A stretch of 64,000 nucleotides of DNA, taken from positions 93,379-157,378 of the forward strand of contig MU859130.1 in the NCBI GenBank assembly GCA_033297205.1, written 5' to 3'. Under the pieces are notes generated by a model, which saw only the letters and a program-made list of their open reading frames with translations, had not been told where the DNA came from and searched no databases. A program made the translations under genes and the position numbers. Shown here one piece after another: positions 21,751-33,113 of the stretch. Every line of letters begins with the position of its first letter. Positions within the stretch are counted from its first letter, which is position 1. The stretch comes from Pseudoneurospora amorphoporcata (taxonomy: Eukaryota > Ascomycota > Sordariomycetes > Sordariales > Sordariaceae).

Positions 21751-23667
21751 TTACTTCCCAACACAAAACTTCTCGAAAATAACCCCCAATACCTCCTCCA
21801 CATCCCCAGCTTCTCCCTTCCCCGTGATAGCAGCCAACCTCCCCGCTGCCACCCGCAAGTGTTCTGCCGCCAGCACGATATCCGCTTCCACTTCCTCTCC
21901 TGGAGTACCCCCTTCAACACTCGGATCCGCCTCAGCCATGAAATCCTCCAATGCATCTCTACACTGACCAAGCAACTCATTCTGCCTCGCCGTAACGCCT
22001 AGCAAATGCTCCATGTCTTGCGGGATGGCGGTCAGCTCGGCGAAGGAGGAGGACAGGCGGGAGATGAGGTGGTGGATTTTGCCTGGGTCTTTGTCATCGG
22101 TGTTGTCAAGTGATTGTTGTTGTTCGGCGGTTCGGCAGGAGATGAGGATGGGGTCCTGGGTCTTGAGCGGGGAGTCTGCGGGGAGGTCTTGGGTAGCAAG
22201 CACGTCGGTATTGAAAGACTGGATTAATTGAGCTAGGACTTCGGGCGGACAGGTCTCGGATTTGTTGATCACTAGGAGAGATTCGGGCGCTGAAGAAGCG
22301 AGGTGGAGGGTTGAGAGGTCGTAGTTTAGGCGGTAGCTTCCTTCGACACGGTTGGCGTTTGGATGCGGTTCGACAGAAGCCAAGACGATGATCACGTCTG
22401 AGTCGAGGGCCTTTTGTCTCGCGCGGCGGATACCCTCCTCTTCGATCTTGCCTATAGGCGCCTCCTTCTCTTCTGCTGGTAGTAAGGACGAGCGGGTGCG
22501 AATACCAGCTGTATCAGCGAACGAACACAAATACCCGCGCATGTCAAGACTAGCTTCCACAATATCTCTCGTCGTACCGGCCTCAGAGGACACAATGCTC
22601 GCTTCCCTTCCAACAATCAAGTTCATCAAACTGCTTTTGCCAACGTTCGGCGGACCGAGCAGGGCGATGCGGATGCCGTTGCGGAGTAGTTCGCTCCGCT
22701 GGCTGCCCATCTCGTGCAGCTTGATGGAGTGCAAAATCCCTTTCACAAGACGAGTGACGTTCCGCAGCAGCTCGGTCGGCGACTCATCGAAGTGCTGGTC
22801 CTCGCTGAAGTCGATCAGAGCTTCGATTTCGCCCCTGGCTAGCAGTAGCTGTTCCCGCCAGGACTCGTACGTCTTGCCCAACACGCCCGAGGTGCCGCGG
22901 ATGGCGGCCCGTCGCTGCTGCTCGGTTTCCGCGGAGAGGGCGTCGCCGAGGGCTTCGACTTGGGCGAGGTCTAGCCTGTTATTGAGGAAGGCGCGCTTGG
23001 TGAACTCGCCTTGCTCGGCGTAGCGGATGGTACCCGAAGACGTGGACGTGGACTTGGGAATGGCGGAGAGAACGGCTTTGACGGTGGCTGGGCCGCCGTG
23101 CACGTGCAGCTCGAGGACGTCCTCGCCTGTGACGGTCTTGGGACCGGGGAAGTAAAGGACCAGAGCGTCGGTGTCGAGGACGCCGGCGTTAGCTGATGAG
23201 ACCTCTTTGCCCGGCACGGTGGGCTCGGTCAGGGTGCGCACTGCGGCGTATCTGGGTTTTGGGATGGGCTTGTTGGGACATAATGCGTTGTAGACCTTCA
23301 GTTGGTGTTAGTCATGTCAGGAGTGACTGGAAGAGTTGGGTGTGAGAGAGCCTGAGGAAGGTTTTACATCAAGACATCCAGGACCAGAAGTACGAATCAC
23401 TGCTATGCCAGCTCTTCCTGATCCTGACGAGAGCGCGTAGATGGTGTCGTTTGTGAGAAAGGACAGAGTCGAGTCTCTAGGATTTCCACCTTGACCATTG
23501 ACCCCAGAGACGGCGTCAAAGGCAGACGCCCTACGGCCAAACTCACGATAGCTTCTTGCTATGCGGATAAAACATGGCTGCTGTGGCCGAGGTTGGAATA
23601 AGGTTGAAGTGACTCGGGAACCTCCCGGTCGGGGAATAGCAGCTCGTCTTAGCGCATGGCGGAACAT
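21751..23667 (-). CDS. mss1: Mitochondrial tRNA-modification GTPase MSS1 (TrmE/MnmE family)
   Basis: With MTO1, this enzyme makes the carboxymethylaminomethyl-type modification at the wobble uridine of mitochondrial tRNAs. Two exons are inferred: 23368-23667 and 21751-23295, with a 72 nt intron (donor GTAAAA, branch CTAAC, acceptor AAG), giving 614 aa. The N-terminus is Arg-rich with almost no acidic residues, as expected for a mitochondrial targeting sequence. The tetrahydrofolate-binding domain starts at NDTIYALSSGSGRAGIAVIRTSGPG and includes ELHVHGGPATVKAVL and EQGEFTKRAFLNNRLDLAQVEALGD. The inserted G domain has GPPNVGKSS (about 314-322), EAGTTRD, DTAG (about 361) and NKSE. The protein ends FEKFCVGK, where the penultimate C-x-G-K is the family signature carrying the conserved Cys. 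It is divergent from mak16. Confidence 0.95.
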
Positions 23668-24091
23668 TGACCTCAACCGAAAGACATGAAGCCCTTTTCA
23701 CAAGTGAATGTCTTCAGTGGAGAGATGTCACTGGGAAAGAGATCGTGAACCTTTTCGATGGCGGGCAATTGATGAACAGGACCCCTGCAGCGAAAGCAAG
23801 CGCTAAGACTTTGAGATGCCACTTTAAAGATATCGCTGTAAGATGATTGGCCCTGACCCCAGAGCTGCCGGGATGTCCAGCGATTGCACGGACCACATCG
23901 ACCGCATCAAAAGTTCAGAAGATCCATTTCTAAATTTTTATCGGGCAACCGCCGCCACGCCTCTGTCTTCTCCATCTCCTCCACGAACTGGACCTGCTCC
24001 TCCTCCTTCGAGAAGTCGACCTTTTCCCACCACAACGCCAATTCGAAGATACCCCGACAATTAGAAGGCGACCAGATCAACCACAGTCAAC
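23668..24091. promoter_or_regulatory. Divergent upstream region mss1 / mak16
   Basis: 424 nt between divergent start codons, so it holds both promoters. The sequence just upstream of mak16 is CT-rich. No specific site is assigned. Confidence 0.5.
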
Positions 24092-25217
24092 ATGTCTGAC
24101 GAAATCGTCTGGCAGATCATCAACCGTATGTCACACAGTACTGCTCTTTCGAAAGTTGAAGACCTGCCCCGCAGTGTCGCTAACATTCAACCCTACAGAG
24201 CAGTTCTGTGCTTTCAAGCTCAAGACGACCAAGGGCAACAACTTCTGCAGAAATGAATACAACGTCAGCGGCTTCTGCAACAGGCAGAGCTGTCCCCTAG
24301 CCAACTCCCGTTATGCGACCGTCAGAACCTCGCCCAAGGGCACGATATACCTTTACATCAAGACCGTGCGTACACCTACCTGTCTCTACTGGTGGCGAAC
24401 CTACCGTATCCCCGGGACCGATTAGCTGACACATCCCTTCTTACAGATCGAGAGAGCCCATATGCCCTCCAAATGGTGGGAGAAGATCAAGTTGTCGCAA
24501 AACTACGCCGAAGCCCTCCAGCAAATAGAGGACCGCCTCCAATACTTCCCTAAATTCCTCCTCCACAAGTGCAAGCAGCGCCTCACCCGCCTCGTACAAG
24601 TCGCGACCCGCATGCGCAAACTCGCCGCCGAGGAGGACCGTCTCGGCGAGAAGCTCGTGCCCAAGATGGCCCCCAAGGTCAAGCACCGCGAAGAGGCCAG
24701 AGAGCGCAAGGCTCTCATTGCCGCCAAGTTGGAGAGGACGATTGAGAGAGAGCTGCTGGAGCGTCTCAGGCAAGGAATGTACGGCGACCAGCCCCTCAAC
24801 TGTTCCGAGTCTGTCTGGAAGAAGGTGCTGCACGGTCTCGAGAAGGAGGGCGAGGGTACCCGCGACAAGGACTTGGATGACGGCATCGAGGACGAGGATG
24901 AGGAGGAAGAGGAGGAGGAAGAGCTTGAGGAGGAGATCGAGGACGGAAATGTCGAGTACGTGTCCGACTTTGAGGAGACCGACGACGAGCTCAACGATAT
25001 CGAGGACTGGCTCGGCAGCGACGACGAAGACGATGCGGAGGACGACGACGATGAGGATGATGACGACGACGAGGGTGGCAGCGAGGAGGATACCAAGAAG
25101 AAGACAAAGGCCGGCGACAAGAGGAAGAGAGGAAAGGTCACCAAGATGAAGGCGCGGAAAAAGAAGGAGATCGAGGTGGAGCACGAGACGGACAGGGAGA
25201 AGCTGCTTGCTTTCTAA
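24092..25217 (+). CDS. mak16: MAK16, 60S ribosomal subunit biogenesis factor
   Basis: MAK16 is a nucleolar assembly factor for early large-subunit pre-ribosomes. Three exons are inferred: 24092-24125, 24199-24365 and 24447-25217, giving 323 aa. The first exon encodes only MSDEIVWQIIN. The joins give QQFCAFKLKTTKGNNFCRNEYNVSG and NRQSCPLANSRYATV, the conserved Cys-rich N-terminal part, and YLYIKTIERAHMPSKWWEKIKLS across intron 2. The helical middle has HKCKQRLTRLVQVATRMRKL and KHREEARERKALIAAKLERTIERELLERL. The C-terminus is a long Asp/Glu-rich stretch followed by a Lys/Arg-rich tail, as in other MAK16 proteins. The acidic tract uses repeated GAG/GAC codons and creates long open frames on the opposite strand that are not genes. 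Confidence 0.96.
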
Positions 25218-26080
25218 AAGACGGACGTCGAGGAGGTTATGTTGTTGATGTTGTACTAGATGATGATACCTTGGCATCTGGCAGACTGGTCACCGGTCTT
25301 GACTTTCTGCTATGTAATGATTGCATGGCTCATAGAACAGGAGCCCTTTTATGTTTGACTATTTGTTCAATCTGGAGAACTGCCTACCATGGTTTCCGGA
25401 TCATATGCTTCGCGATTGTGATACGCGAGGAGCGAAAGTGCATGCATCACCCGGCTGGCTGCCGCTGTTCTGGCCATTTCATAGGCGGGCCACGGGCTCC
25501 CCGCGCTGTAAAGTTAAGGTTGGTACGTACTTATAGGTGGGGCAGTGGCTATTCAGGACAGGGTACCTAACGGTCGCGCATTGATGAGACGCCCCTTGGA
25601 ACTGTTACGCCGCCTTTCCCAGACATCTCTCCTGGCGATCCATCCATCTTTCAACCTTCCACATCCCAAGGTCATGAACACAAGGAACTCCTGGAAACTT
25701 TGTTTCTTTGTATCTCGGGACACCAACAAATCTCCAATTTCCTAACCAGACAATACGAGCTTTATATCCGACCGCAACACCGCGGCTAATTCCATAACCC
25801 TTAACAGCCATAATCACCCAGGGGAGCTTTCCCACCGCCCGATCTCGCGATCCGATCTAGGGGTCGGGTGCTTGCTCGCCGTAGCACCTCGTTCGTCACC
25901 GACAGAAACAAACCTCACTTTGATTTCACAACATCACACAACAAAATCCACGACACCAGCTATCTAATCACACCGACCTAACGTAACCACTCAGGCTACA
26001 CCACGAGCCCACCGTCACACAACCACTCAGCACAAGCCAACAAACAACACTCCCCATAAATTCCACAACGAACAAGCAAG
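25218..26080. other. Intergenic region mak16 to mso1
   Basis: About 860 nt holding the mak16 3' flank and the mso1 promoter. The last 150 nt before mso1 are rich in CACAAC-type sequence, resembling a transcribed leader. Nothing else is seen. Confidence 0.5.
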
Positions 26081-26944
26081 ATGTCCTCCTGGTACTCCAA
26101 CCTCTCCAACAACATCACCAAGCTCCAACGCACCTACTTCTCGGGCGAAGCCGACGGCGACACCGAAGATGACACCCACGTCTGCCGTGTTCTGCGCGCC
26201 TACTACGTCGAAAAGGGCCAACACTTTCCTTCCTGGCTTCCTCCCGATCCCAAGGCTCCTCCTCCCCAGCAACAGCAACCCCAGGGTCAATATGGTCAAC
26301 AGCAACGATACAATGGATATGGCGGTCAGCAACAACTGAGTACCTTATGGGATAACAATGGTGCCGGCCGAGGAGGTGCAGCGCAAGGAGGAGGGGCAGC
26401 GCAAGCACAGCAAAGTCGAAACCCCTTCGCCCGCTCCGCCACTGCTGCACCGGCTGCCGCGTCGCCGGTGAATGCCGCACCCGGTCACGGAGGTTATCAC
26501 CCCGGAGCAGGACAGCATCAAGGAGGAGGAGGAGGAGCACCACAGAGTCTAAGAGCCGGAGCCGGTGGCCACGGCAGCGGCAGCGGCAGCAGCGGCGGTT
26601 ATGGACACCAACAATCTGGACCTTACGGCCCCGCAGGGGGAGGCGGAGCTGCTAGTAGCGTGGCGTCGATGCCTGCGCAGCATAGTGGGAGCAGTGGGAT
26701 TAGTGCGCAGGATAAACTGAAGCAGAGGCTTTGGGGCGGGTCGAGAACTACGAGCCCGGGGACTAGCGGAGGGTCGGGGCCGTTTGCGCCACCTGCTGGT
26801 GGTGCTTCCCAGCAGAGGACAGGGTCGATGGGAGGTGGTGGCGGAGGATATGACGGTGGTCAAGGACATGCCGGGTTGCCGAGCGGACCTAGGCCGCCAC
26901 CAGGAGGAAGGATGGGGTTGCCTAGTAATCCTCGGATGCGATAG
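26081..26944 (+). CDS. mso1: Mso1-like Sec1-binding protein
   Basis: A single exon of 287 aa. The first ~55 residues match the Mso1 Sec1-binding domain of filamentous fungi (MSSWYSNLSNNITKLQRTYF, then SGEADGDTEDDTHVCRVLRAYY and PSWLPPDPKAPPP). Mso1 binds the SM protein Sec1 and helps SNARE-mediated fusion of secretory vesicles with the plasma membrane. The rest is disordered: Gln- and Gly-rich tracts with poly-Gly runs, plus one conserved-looking short segment AQDKLKQRLWGG (around residue 208) that may be a membrane or partner motif. A sec2-type GEF for the same exocytic pathway lies 10 kb away. The start is the first ATG and matches the conserved N-terminus. Confidence 0.88.
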   Translation: MSSWYSNLSNNITKLQRTYFSGEADGDTEDDTHVCRVLRAYYVEKGQHFPSWLPPDPKAPPPQQQQPQGQYGQQQRYNGYGGQQQLSTLWDNNGAGRGGAAQGGGAAQAQQSRNPFARSATAAPAAASPVNAAPGHGGYHPGAGQHQGGGGGAPQSLRAGAGGHGSGSGSSGGYGHQQSGPYGPAGGGGAASSVASMPAQHSGSSGISAQDKLKQRLWGGSRTTSPGTSGGSGPFAPPAGGASQQRTGSMGGGGGGYDGGQGHAGLPSGPRPPPGGRMGLPSNPRMR

Positions 26945-27743
26945 AGGGTTGGAGGGTTGGAGAGTTGGAAGGGGTGAGCTGGAGTCAGTTGCTGCTGAAG
27001 GCTAGACTTAGGGTTAGGGTAGGGTATGGTCTATCTAGTCCCAGAAAGAGGAAGGAGGGAGGAAGAACGCGGAACAGTGTATACAGAGAGAGGCTGGATA
27101 AAGCGTAGCGTTGGCTTCACTGGTTTACTGGTCGGCAAGCGATTCGATTTTCAGCTAGCGAACAAACAGAGAGGAGTTATATACACTAAAGTACAAAGCA
27201 ACAAAGACCAAAATCACCGCTGTAGTCTATCGTTCTCTATTCTTTCCGTTCTTTCTCTATATGACCCATTACATCTTCCAAATTCTTTCCCTGAGTCTAG
27301 CGAGGACTGCAAATCTAGTCTATGACAAGTGTTAAAAAAATAATAATAATAAAAAATAATAATAAAAAATTGCGGAAGGAAGGAGGTACTAAAACAAAGG
27401 GTAGGAGTAGAGAATAGGAGAGACCAAAGCCAAACATGCACCCTTCCATTTGCCAACCCCATGCAATATCATGATCATACCCAGCCACCACCTAGATGAA
27501 TTCCCACGAGCCAAGAGCAAAACCCTGAAAACTCCCCAACCAATGCTTGCCATGAAAGTGAAGAGCCATTCGTCTGTCCTCCCACATGCCCAGAGAAGAA
27601 AGTCACCAGCAGTATGAACACTCCACCCCAAACTCCGATAAACTCCAAAAGATGCAAGTCAAATATGCCGTTGCTGGTGTTGTTCTTGTACAGTATCAAA
27701 ACAGATTGTGCGAGGATTTGTAGAGTCAGAAGTATTTCAGTAT
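26945..27743. other. Convergent 3' region mso1 / GRSGYNK-repeat gene
   Basis: About 800 nt. It contains an AT-rich AATAATAAT-type stretch at 27335-27370, probably in a 3' UTR. No gene is visible. Confidence 0.5.
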
Positions 27744-28030
27744 TTACTTCGGCTCCTCATCGTCACCATCATCGCCCCTGCAGAGTTCTTGTTAGTCATC
27801 ATGGATGTTAAGTGAAGTGAGCTGAGAACGGGGATAACTCACTTGTTGTAACCAGAGCGGCCGAAGTTGCGGAACTTGTTGTCCTCGTCGTCATCACCGT
27901 CCTTGTTATAGCCGGAACGGCCAAAGTTGATGAGGCTCTTGTCCTTCTCCTCGTCGTCGCCGTCCTTATTGTAGCCGGAGCGGCCGTAGGCGACGGGGCA
28001 GCGGGTACTGGAGGATCCCATGACGGCCAT
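27744..28030 (-). CDS. Small protein with three GRSGYNK-acidic repeats, function unknown
   Basis: Two exons are inferred: 27843-28030 and 27744-27777, split by a 65 nt intron (GTGAGT, branch CTAAC, acceptor TGCAG), giving 73 aa. The protein has no signal peptide or membrane segment. It consists of a short Ser/Thr/Cys leader and three imperfect repeats at residues 15-27, 36-48 and 56-69. Each has Y/F-GRSGYNK followed by an Asp/Gly/Glu-rich acidic tail, spaced 20-21 residues apart. The intron falls at the Lys of the third repeat. Reading through it would stop immediately and lose the third acidic tail. Splicing restores that tail, which strongly supports the gene model. Codons are C/G-ending, as in well-expressed Neurospora genes. 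I do not recognise the family. Upstream are TATA-like and CA/TA dinucleotide runs. Confidence 0.8.
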
Positions 28031-28098
28031 TGTGAATGATTTTGTATGGTGAAGGTTGGAGATGTTGTAGATGTTTGAGAGTGGGAGTGAATAGAAGA

Positions 28099-28135
28099 TA
28101 TATATACACACACACACACACATATATATATATAT
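28099..28135. repeat. TA/CA dinucleotide microsatellite upstream of the GRSGYNK gene
   Basis: A run of TA, then about nine CA, then about seven TA units, 69 nt upstream of the start codon. It lies in the promoter or leader and could supply the TATA element on the minus strand. Confidence 0.9.
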
Positions 28136-30394
28136 GGCTCGAAGCTTTGGAAGACTGCAAGTGGATATTGTTATGTCTGTGTTGATGTTGGATGCTGGTG
28201 GTTGATGTTGAAGCTGATGATGAGAAAAAACAACCTCATAACTCGGGCATCTCCAAGAGCTTATATATACAGAAAGAAGAGACAGACAGTCAGGCAGCTA
28301 CCTTTTCGCTCGAGACCAGCTTGAGGCCATTCCCGGAGTAGCCATCTCGGCTAGGAAGCTCCTTGGGGGTTACTGGGCCCCCAAGCGCCGCAGCGGTCTG
28401 CGGCGGTCTGCGCATGACATAAGGAAACGGAGATCTGAGGCCAGTCATCAAGCATGCCTAAGCCCGGTGTATGGGGTTGACTGATGCGTTCCTGAGAAAT
28501 ACTATGTTGTATCGTCAATCTTGTGGTACGGGGTTCGTAGTCACAGCCCCCGAAGATGTCTAGAAAATAGTACCTCGCTGTTCAGGCTTCCATCTCCCAA
28601 GGGGTACAAGCGAAGGCACCCAGATTTGATCCAGGGGAAAGCCTCTAAGCGAAGTAGATCCGTTGTTGCAAGTAAGTACCTGGGCCCACAAGGCTGGGCA
28701 GGGCCTCGTCTAAGTGTCGTCTCTTTTGGCCTGTGTTCACCGGATGTTGTACGAATTCGGTCAAGGTATCATCGCTAATAGCAGATACGAGTCGAGAGAA
28801 GCCCAAGCCAAGATTTCAAGGCTTCCATTTGGGGTTGTCAGAAGCTGAAGGACATGCGTCCGCGATGCAACGGGAAGATGCCAAGTACCAGCTGAATGAC
28901 GCTAACTGTAGGGCTGAGTCCACGATACGCAAGTGCTGCGAGGGCTTTGATAGGTGCCTGAGACGCCGAGTCCAGAGAGTTTAGTGATGTAACTCGGTAG
29001 ATATTCCCGGCGGCGTTACCTACCTATGATGTTGTCCGTCCATGAGGCCGCGCCGTTGGGTAACATCCATTTGGAGTTGCTTACAACGCAGTCGAGCATG
29101 TTCTGGATAGCGCTTTTGATCGGTCAGACTTTTGGTGATGTTTCATTGGGAAACGGTGGCTATGTGGATGCACTCTGCTCCCAACGGAGTCGTCACGCCG
29201 ACTTGTGCGTGTGCTGCAAGTGAGCCCAGTCATCATCGTTGACAGTCTCAAACATTGTTGCCGTACAGAGCCGCTCTTTGCCTGTCAGCGACATGTACTA
29301 TTGATGTGTACGTACCTGGGTCTATTCCGGCGGTGTACTTTTGTTGAAGATAGCATCAAATCGCAGGATGACGCGGTGATGGATGACTTCCACTTCAAAG
29401 ATCTCAATGGTCCGGACAAGACGATCCTGCCCTCACAATTGCCCATTGGGGATTATGCAATCATCCAATGCGCTCGCTCCTGCCACAAACGGATTCCTAG
29501 GACTCATTCGTGTTGAGTCGTCTAAAGTCCGAACCTTGACGGCGGCTCCGCTCCGTGCTGCGGCTTCCATGTTGACGAATGACTCCCTCCTCGCCGTCGG
29601 GACACTTCGGCTGCTCAGCCGTTGTAAACAAGGGCGGCCGACGACATGCACCCACGAATGGGGTGCTAAAACACGCCTTTCGCAACTTCCGTTCTGCTTC
29701 TCTTTTGTGCCTCTTCTTTGTAGTTCTCTGCCACCTCCTTTTTGTCACCAACTGGTCATTTGCCGATAGCCGACCGCGCCAACGAAAGGCTATTGGGGAG
29801 AGAAGCCCTAGGTAGGGGTATGTACGACTCTTCAATCGGATCACAAAGACGAAAGGCTTCACCTCTACACACCGAGTGTCGTCGACCTTGAGCCTTGACG
29901 ACTCGCACAAGCAAGCCCGAATCACCAGAACACCCATGGCTAAACGGCCGCCTTATGATACTTCTCGTGTATGTATGATTGATGACGAGATTGTGGCACT
30001 TGGGTGGCCTCCGGTGAATCGACCGGTGCGGGGCACTACCTACATAAGTACGTCAACATCACCCCGTCTCTTTCTCCGTGCCTGCGGCATCCTCGGAGTA
30101 TCTCAACACATCCGGATTGTCCTAGACTTGAGTTGAGTCACGATTTCCATCTATAACGCACGGGCGTGTTAGAACTAGGCTTCCATTTTGCCCTCAAAAT
30201 AGGTACAGAAGCCACCGGGCCAAAGACCTCACTGCCGAGCACTGCCCCTTTCCAATTGCGGGCTTTTAGGGGCTGCACTAACAATTTCCAGGGTCTTTGT
30301 GTGAAAGAATGTCCCACATCGTGAACTGCATGCAACTTGACCTCTTTCATCAACAACTGTACCAAACCAACGGCGATTTAGCTCGTTTTAGGCC
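28136..30394. other. Gene-poor region upstream of the GRSGYNK gene
   Basis: About 2.3 kb with only short incoherent frames on both strands. A TATATATA element near 28260 is a possible promoter element for the minus-strand gene. Nothing else can be supported. Confidence 0.45.
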
Positions 30395-31278
30395 ATGACA
30401 CCCCATAAAGACGAGCTCTTTAATCGAGCAATCAAAGACATTTACAACGGTTTATCCTAGCGCGCTGCAGCGAAGAAATATGGCATCGCCCAGTCCACCT
30501 TGTCGGATCGTGTGCGCGGCACCCGGACGCAACGTGAAGCCAAGGTTTCGGCCCAACGACTATCGCCAGCACAAGAGGGCTTTATTTGCAAGTGGATATT
30601 GAATGAGGAAAAGGCTGGCCGTGCTCCAAGCCGTCGCCAGATGGTCGAATTCGCGACATCGCTATTGAAAGGAGCAGGAGATCATGACAAGCTGGGGCCG
30701 CGAAGGATAGACCGCTTTATGAACAGGAATCCCGAGGTCGGGACCAAAATTACTAGCCCTCTCAAGTCAGCGCGAGCTAGCGGGTCTGCTAAAAAAGCAG
30801 TTACCACCTCCTCCGATTTATTGGGAGTCCAAACTGACGACAACGTGCTGGACGACCCAGATGCCATCGTTAATGACGATGTCCTCCCCCTCCAGCCATC
30901 ACCAGCCAGAACAGCCGCCAGAACACTACGCAGAATTGAGGAATCAGAGGATAACATTTCCAACACTCCCAAGAATTCCAGGGATATGCTAGAAGGCATG
31001 AGTTATCCCACCTCAATTGCACTATCAGGACTGTTTACGAGATGGCCAAGTCCCTGGATCCTAAGAACGCTGAACTCGCTGCAAAAGACCAACAAATTCA
31101 ATATCTCGAGACTCAGTTGGAGTTATACAAGCCCAGAAGTAAGAGGAAGGTTCAAGAGGGAGGGGACGATAAATGTGCACCTATAGATGGGATCATGGAA
31201 GCTCGTGAGGCCATAAAGCACGCCCCCAAACGAAGGAAGGTTGCCCGAGCAATCAAGACGGTAAACTCAGGGCAGTAA
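30395..31278 (+). pseudogene. Relic of a pogo/Fot1-type transposase (DNA-binding part only)
   Basis: From an ATG at 30395 the frame reads MTPHKDELFNRAIKDIYNGL, hits a TAG at 30458-30460, and continues in the same frame with RAAAKKYGIAQSTLSDRVRG, a psq-type helix-turn-helix. A CENP-B/Tc5-type helix-turn-helix follows (RLSPAQEGFICKWILNEEKA, ...RRIDRFMNRNPE). Around 30960-31000 the coding sense moves to another frame, which reads MAKSLDPKNAELAAKDQQIQ and ends in a Lys/Arg-rich tail at 31278, like the C-terminal coiled coil of fungal pogo transposases. The catalytic DDE domain between these parts is missing. One nonsense codon, one frameshift and the deletion make this a dead element. No terminal inverted repeats were found by eye. 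Confidence 0.7.
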
Positions 31279-33113
31279 TACTGTGTAAGACAAAGCCCTC
31301 GAGTCAGCACTGCAGGTTTCACGAGCATGAAAATCACCATGAGTAGATCAACATTCAAACGATTAAGATACCTGCAAAAATGGTCAGTTTTCGATGATAT
31401 CTGGGTTCTGGTGATGAAGTTACCAGTATGACCGGTTGTGGGGTCACGATGTCTTACTGACCTCATTCCGCCCCTATCATCTGCGTTATGGGTACCACAA
31501 ACCAACATGGCATTCTCGGAAGAGATGAGGTGCATTTCCAGGCTTACACAGCATTTCAAGATCGAGGGTGGGGGTCTCTCCAGCTTCGACAAGAGTGGGA
31601 TGAATAATCCAACACATGACACCAGCTATCTGCAAGAGAATCTTTTCACTCTTGGGTCTTAATCAGCTAAGTCCTACCTCATCTGACAAGCGCCAAAGAG
31701 ACTTTGACAACATTTCACCGCAACTTCAATCTATCCACCATAAACTGAAAAGGACTTCCTATCCTCCAATAGAAGTAAGAAAGGGGTGCAGCCCCCGACT
31801 CAACCAGGTCACTGAGACCATCACCATCACTACTCCCCCATCCTATAGGGCTGCCTGGCCCTGTCTTACTACTCACTATTGAGCGGCTCTGCTAATCCCA
31901 AGTGTTAATTCGAGAAGGGATGCAACAACAATACCCCAATTGCCGACCCTTTCCCGTTGTATCTCCCGCGAATGTCATGCAGCCCTGCGAAGACAAAAGG
32001 CACGTGGAGATAGTCATGTCATCAGCAGCACGATGGCCCGATATCCCACTACGTACAGAGTTTGGGGCCTCGGAAATTCAGATACTGCCTTGGACGGACT
32101 TGCCGGTGCATGTCGTGCTTTATGGGCTTGTCTATCTCGAGTGAGGCACGGACTAAAAGGCCGAGGAGTAAATGATGCTGTGGAGCGGCTGCTTTCAGGG
32201 GGTCTGGCTCCTTCTCGGTTGTTGAGGGCTCACGGAAAGGGGAGCTGTCCCGCTGCCTTTTAAGCCTCGGTCTGAACCTTGATTACAAAGTTAAAGTTCC
32301 AGATGAGGGTTAACAGGCCTGCTTAGGCCACTATCTGCCTACGGGTACTTGAGAAGAAACCTTATGTAGTTGTCTTCTTCACAGGCCTAGACATTGTTAC
32401 CCAGGCAAGTCTCAAGGTTAAAAGGGCAGACAAGTGAATGACTCTTTCTACGGAGCGGCGACATTGCGAGTTAAAGAAACTTCAAGCCGATCAATGACTC
32501 TAGTCGCGGTAGATATAGGTTCAGCAGATGGGAATGGACACCGTAAAAAGTCACTTTCGGGCGTTGAAGCGGTTGGTAAAAAAAAAAAGATGGCTGGTAG
32601 TACCAGGCGTTGACCGCGGAGCAATTACCATGGGCTTTAATGGAGGATATTTGCAAAGTTTGTGAGCAGAAAGGAGAAAGGAGTGGCCTGAATAGGTAGT
32701 GTGGTCAAGCGAAGCTATCCATCAACTTTGAGACAGTGCTCAGGTGACATCCGGCCTCCGAACATGTCAGGAAGGAAGCACGACATTGTTCCTTCCTTTT
32801 TGTAAAAAATACGCTATTGGAATTCTCTATTTCTAGGTCAACTAGCACGTGCCAAGTCACTTGATCTCGTGTTCAAGTATCTTCCCGGTGTGACTCAGCC
32901 GAAGTCTGGCGTTGAAACTAAGGTATCTTTTTGTCCCAGTCATCTGCCTGGCGGTTTGGAAAGGTATTAACACCCCCTACCGTTGATTCCCTTAACCTTC
33001 GACCTGTTTGGGATGATGGTTTCTTTCTGACAAGACTTTTGTTCCATTTCTAAGGACGGCCACATTTTCCACAAAACTGAAGGTATCCCAAAGCTTTGGT
33101 AAAGCTGTCAACA
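31279..33113. other. Gene-poor region between transposase relic and phosphoesterase gene
   Basis: About 1.8 kb. A frame at 31940-32263 (plus, 107 codons) is not protein-like enough to call. Parts may be further transposon debris. No RNA gene is seen. Confidence 0.45.

Noticed and set aside
24441..25277. 278-codon frame antisense to mak16
   Set aside because: It mirrors the repetitive acidic and basic codons of MAK16, giving Leu/Val runs. There is no independent start context or intron structure.
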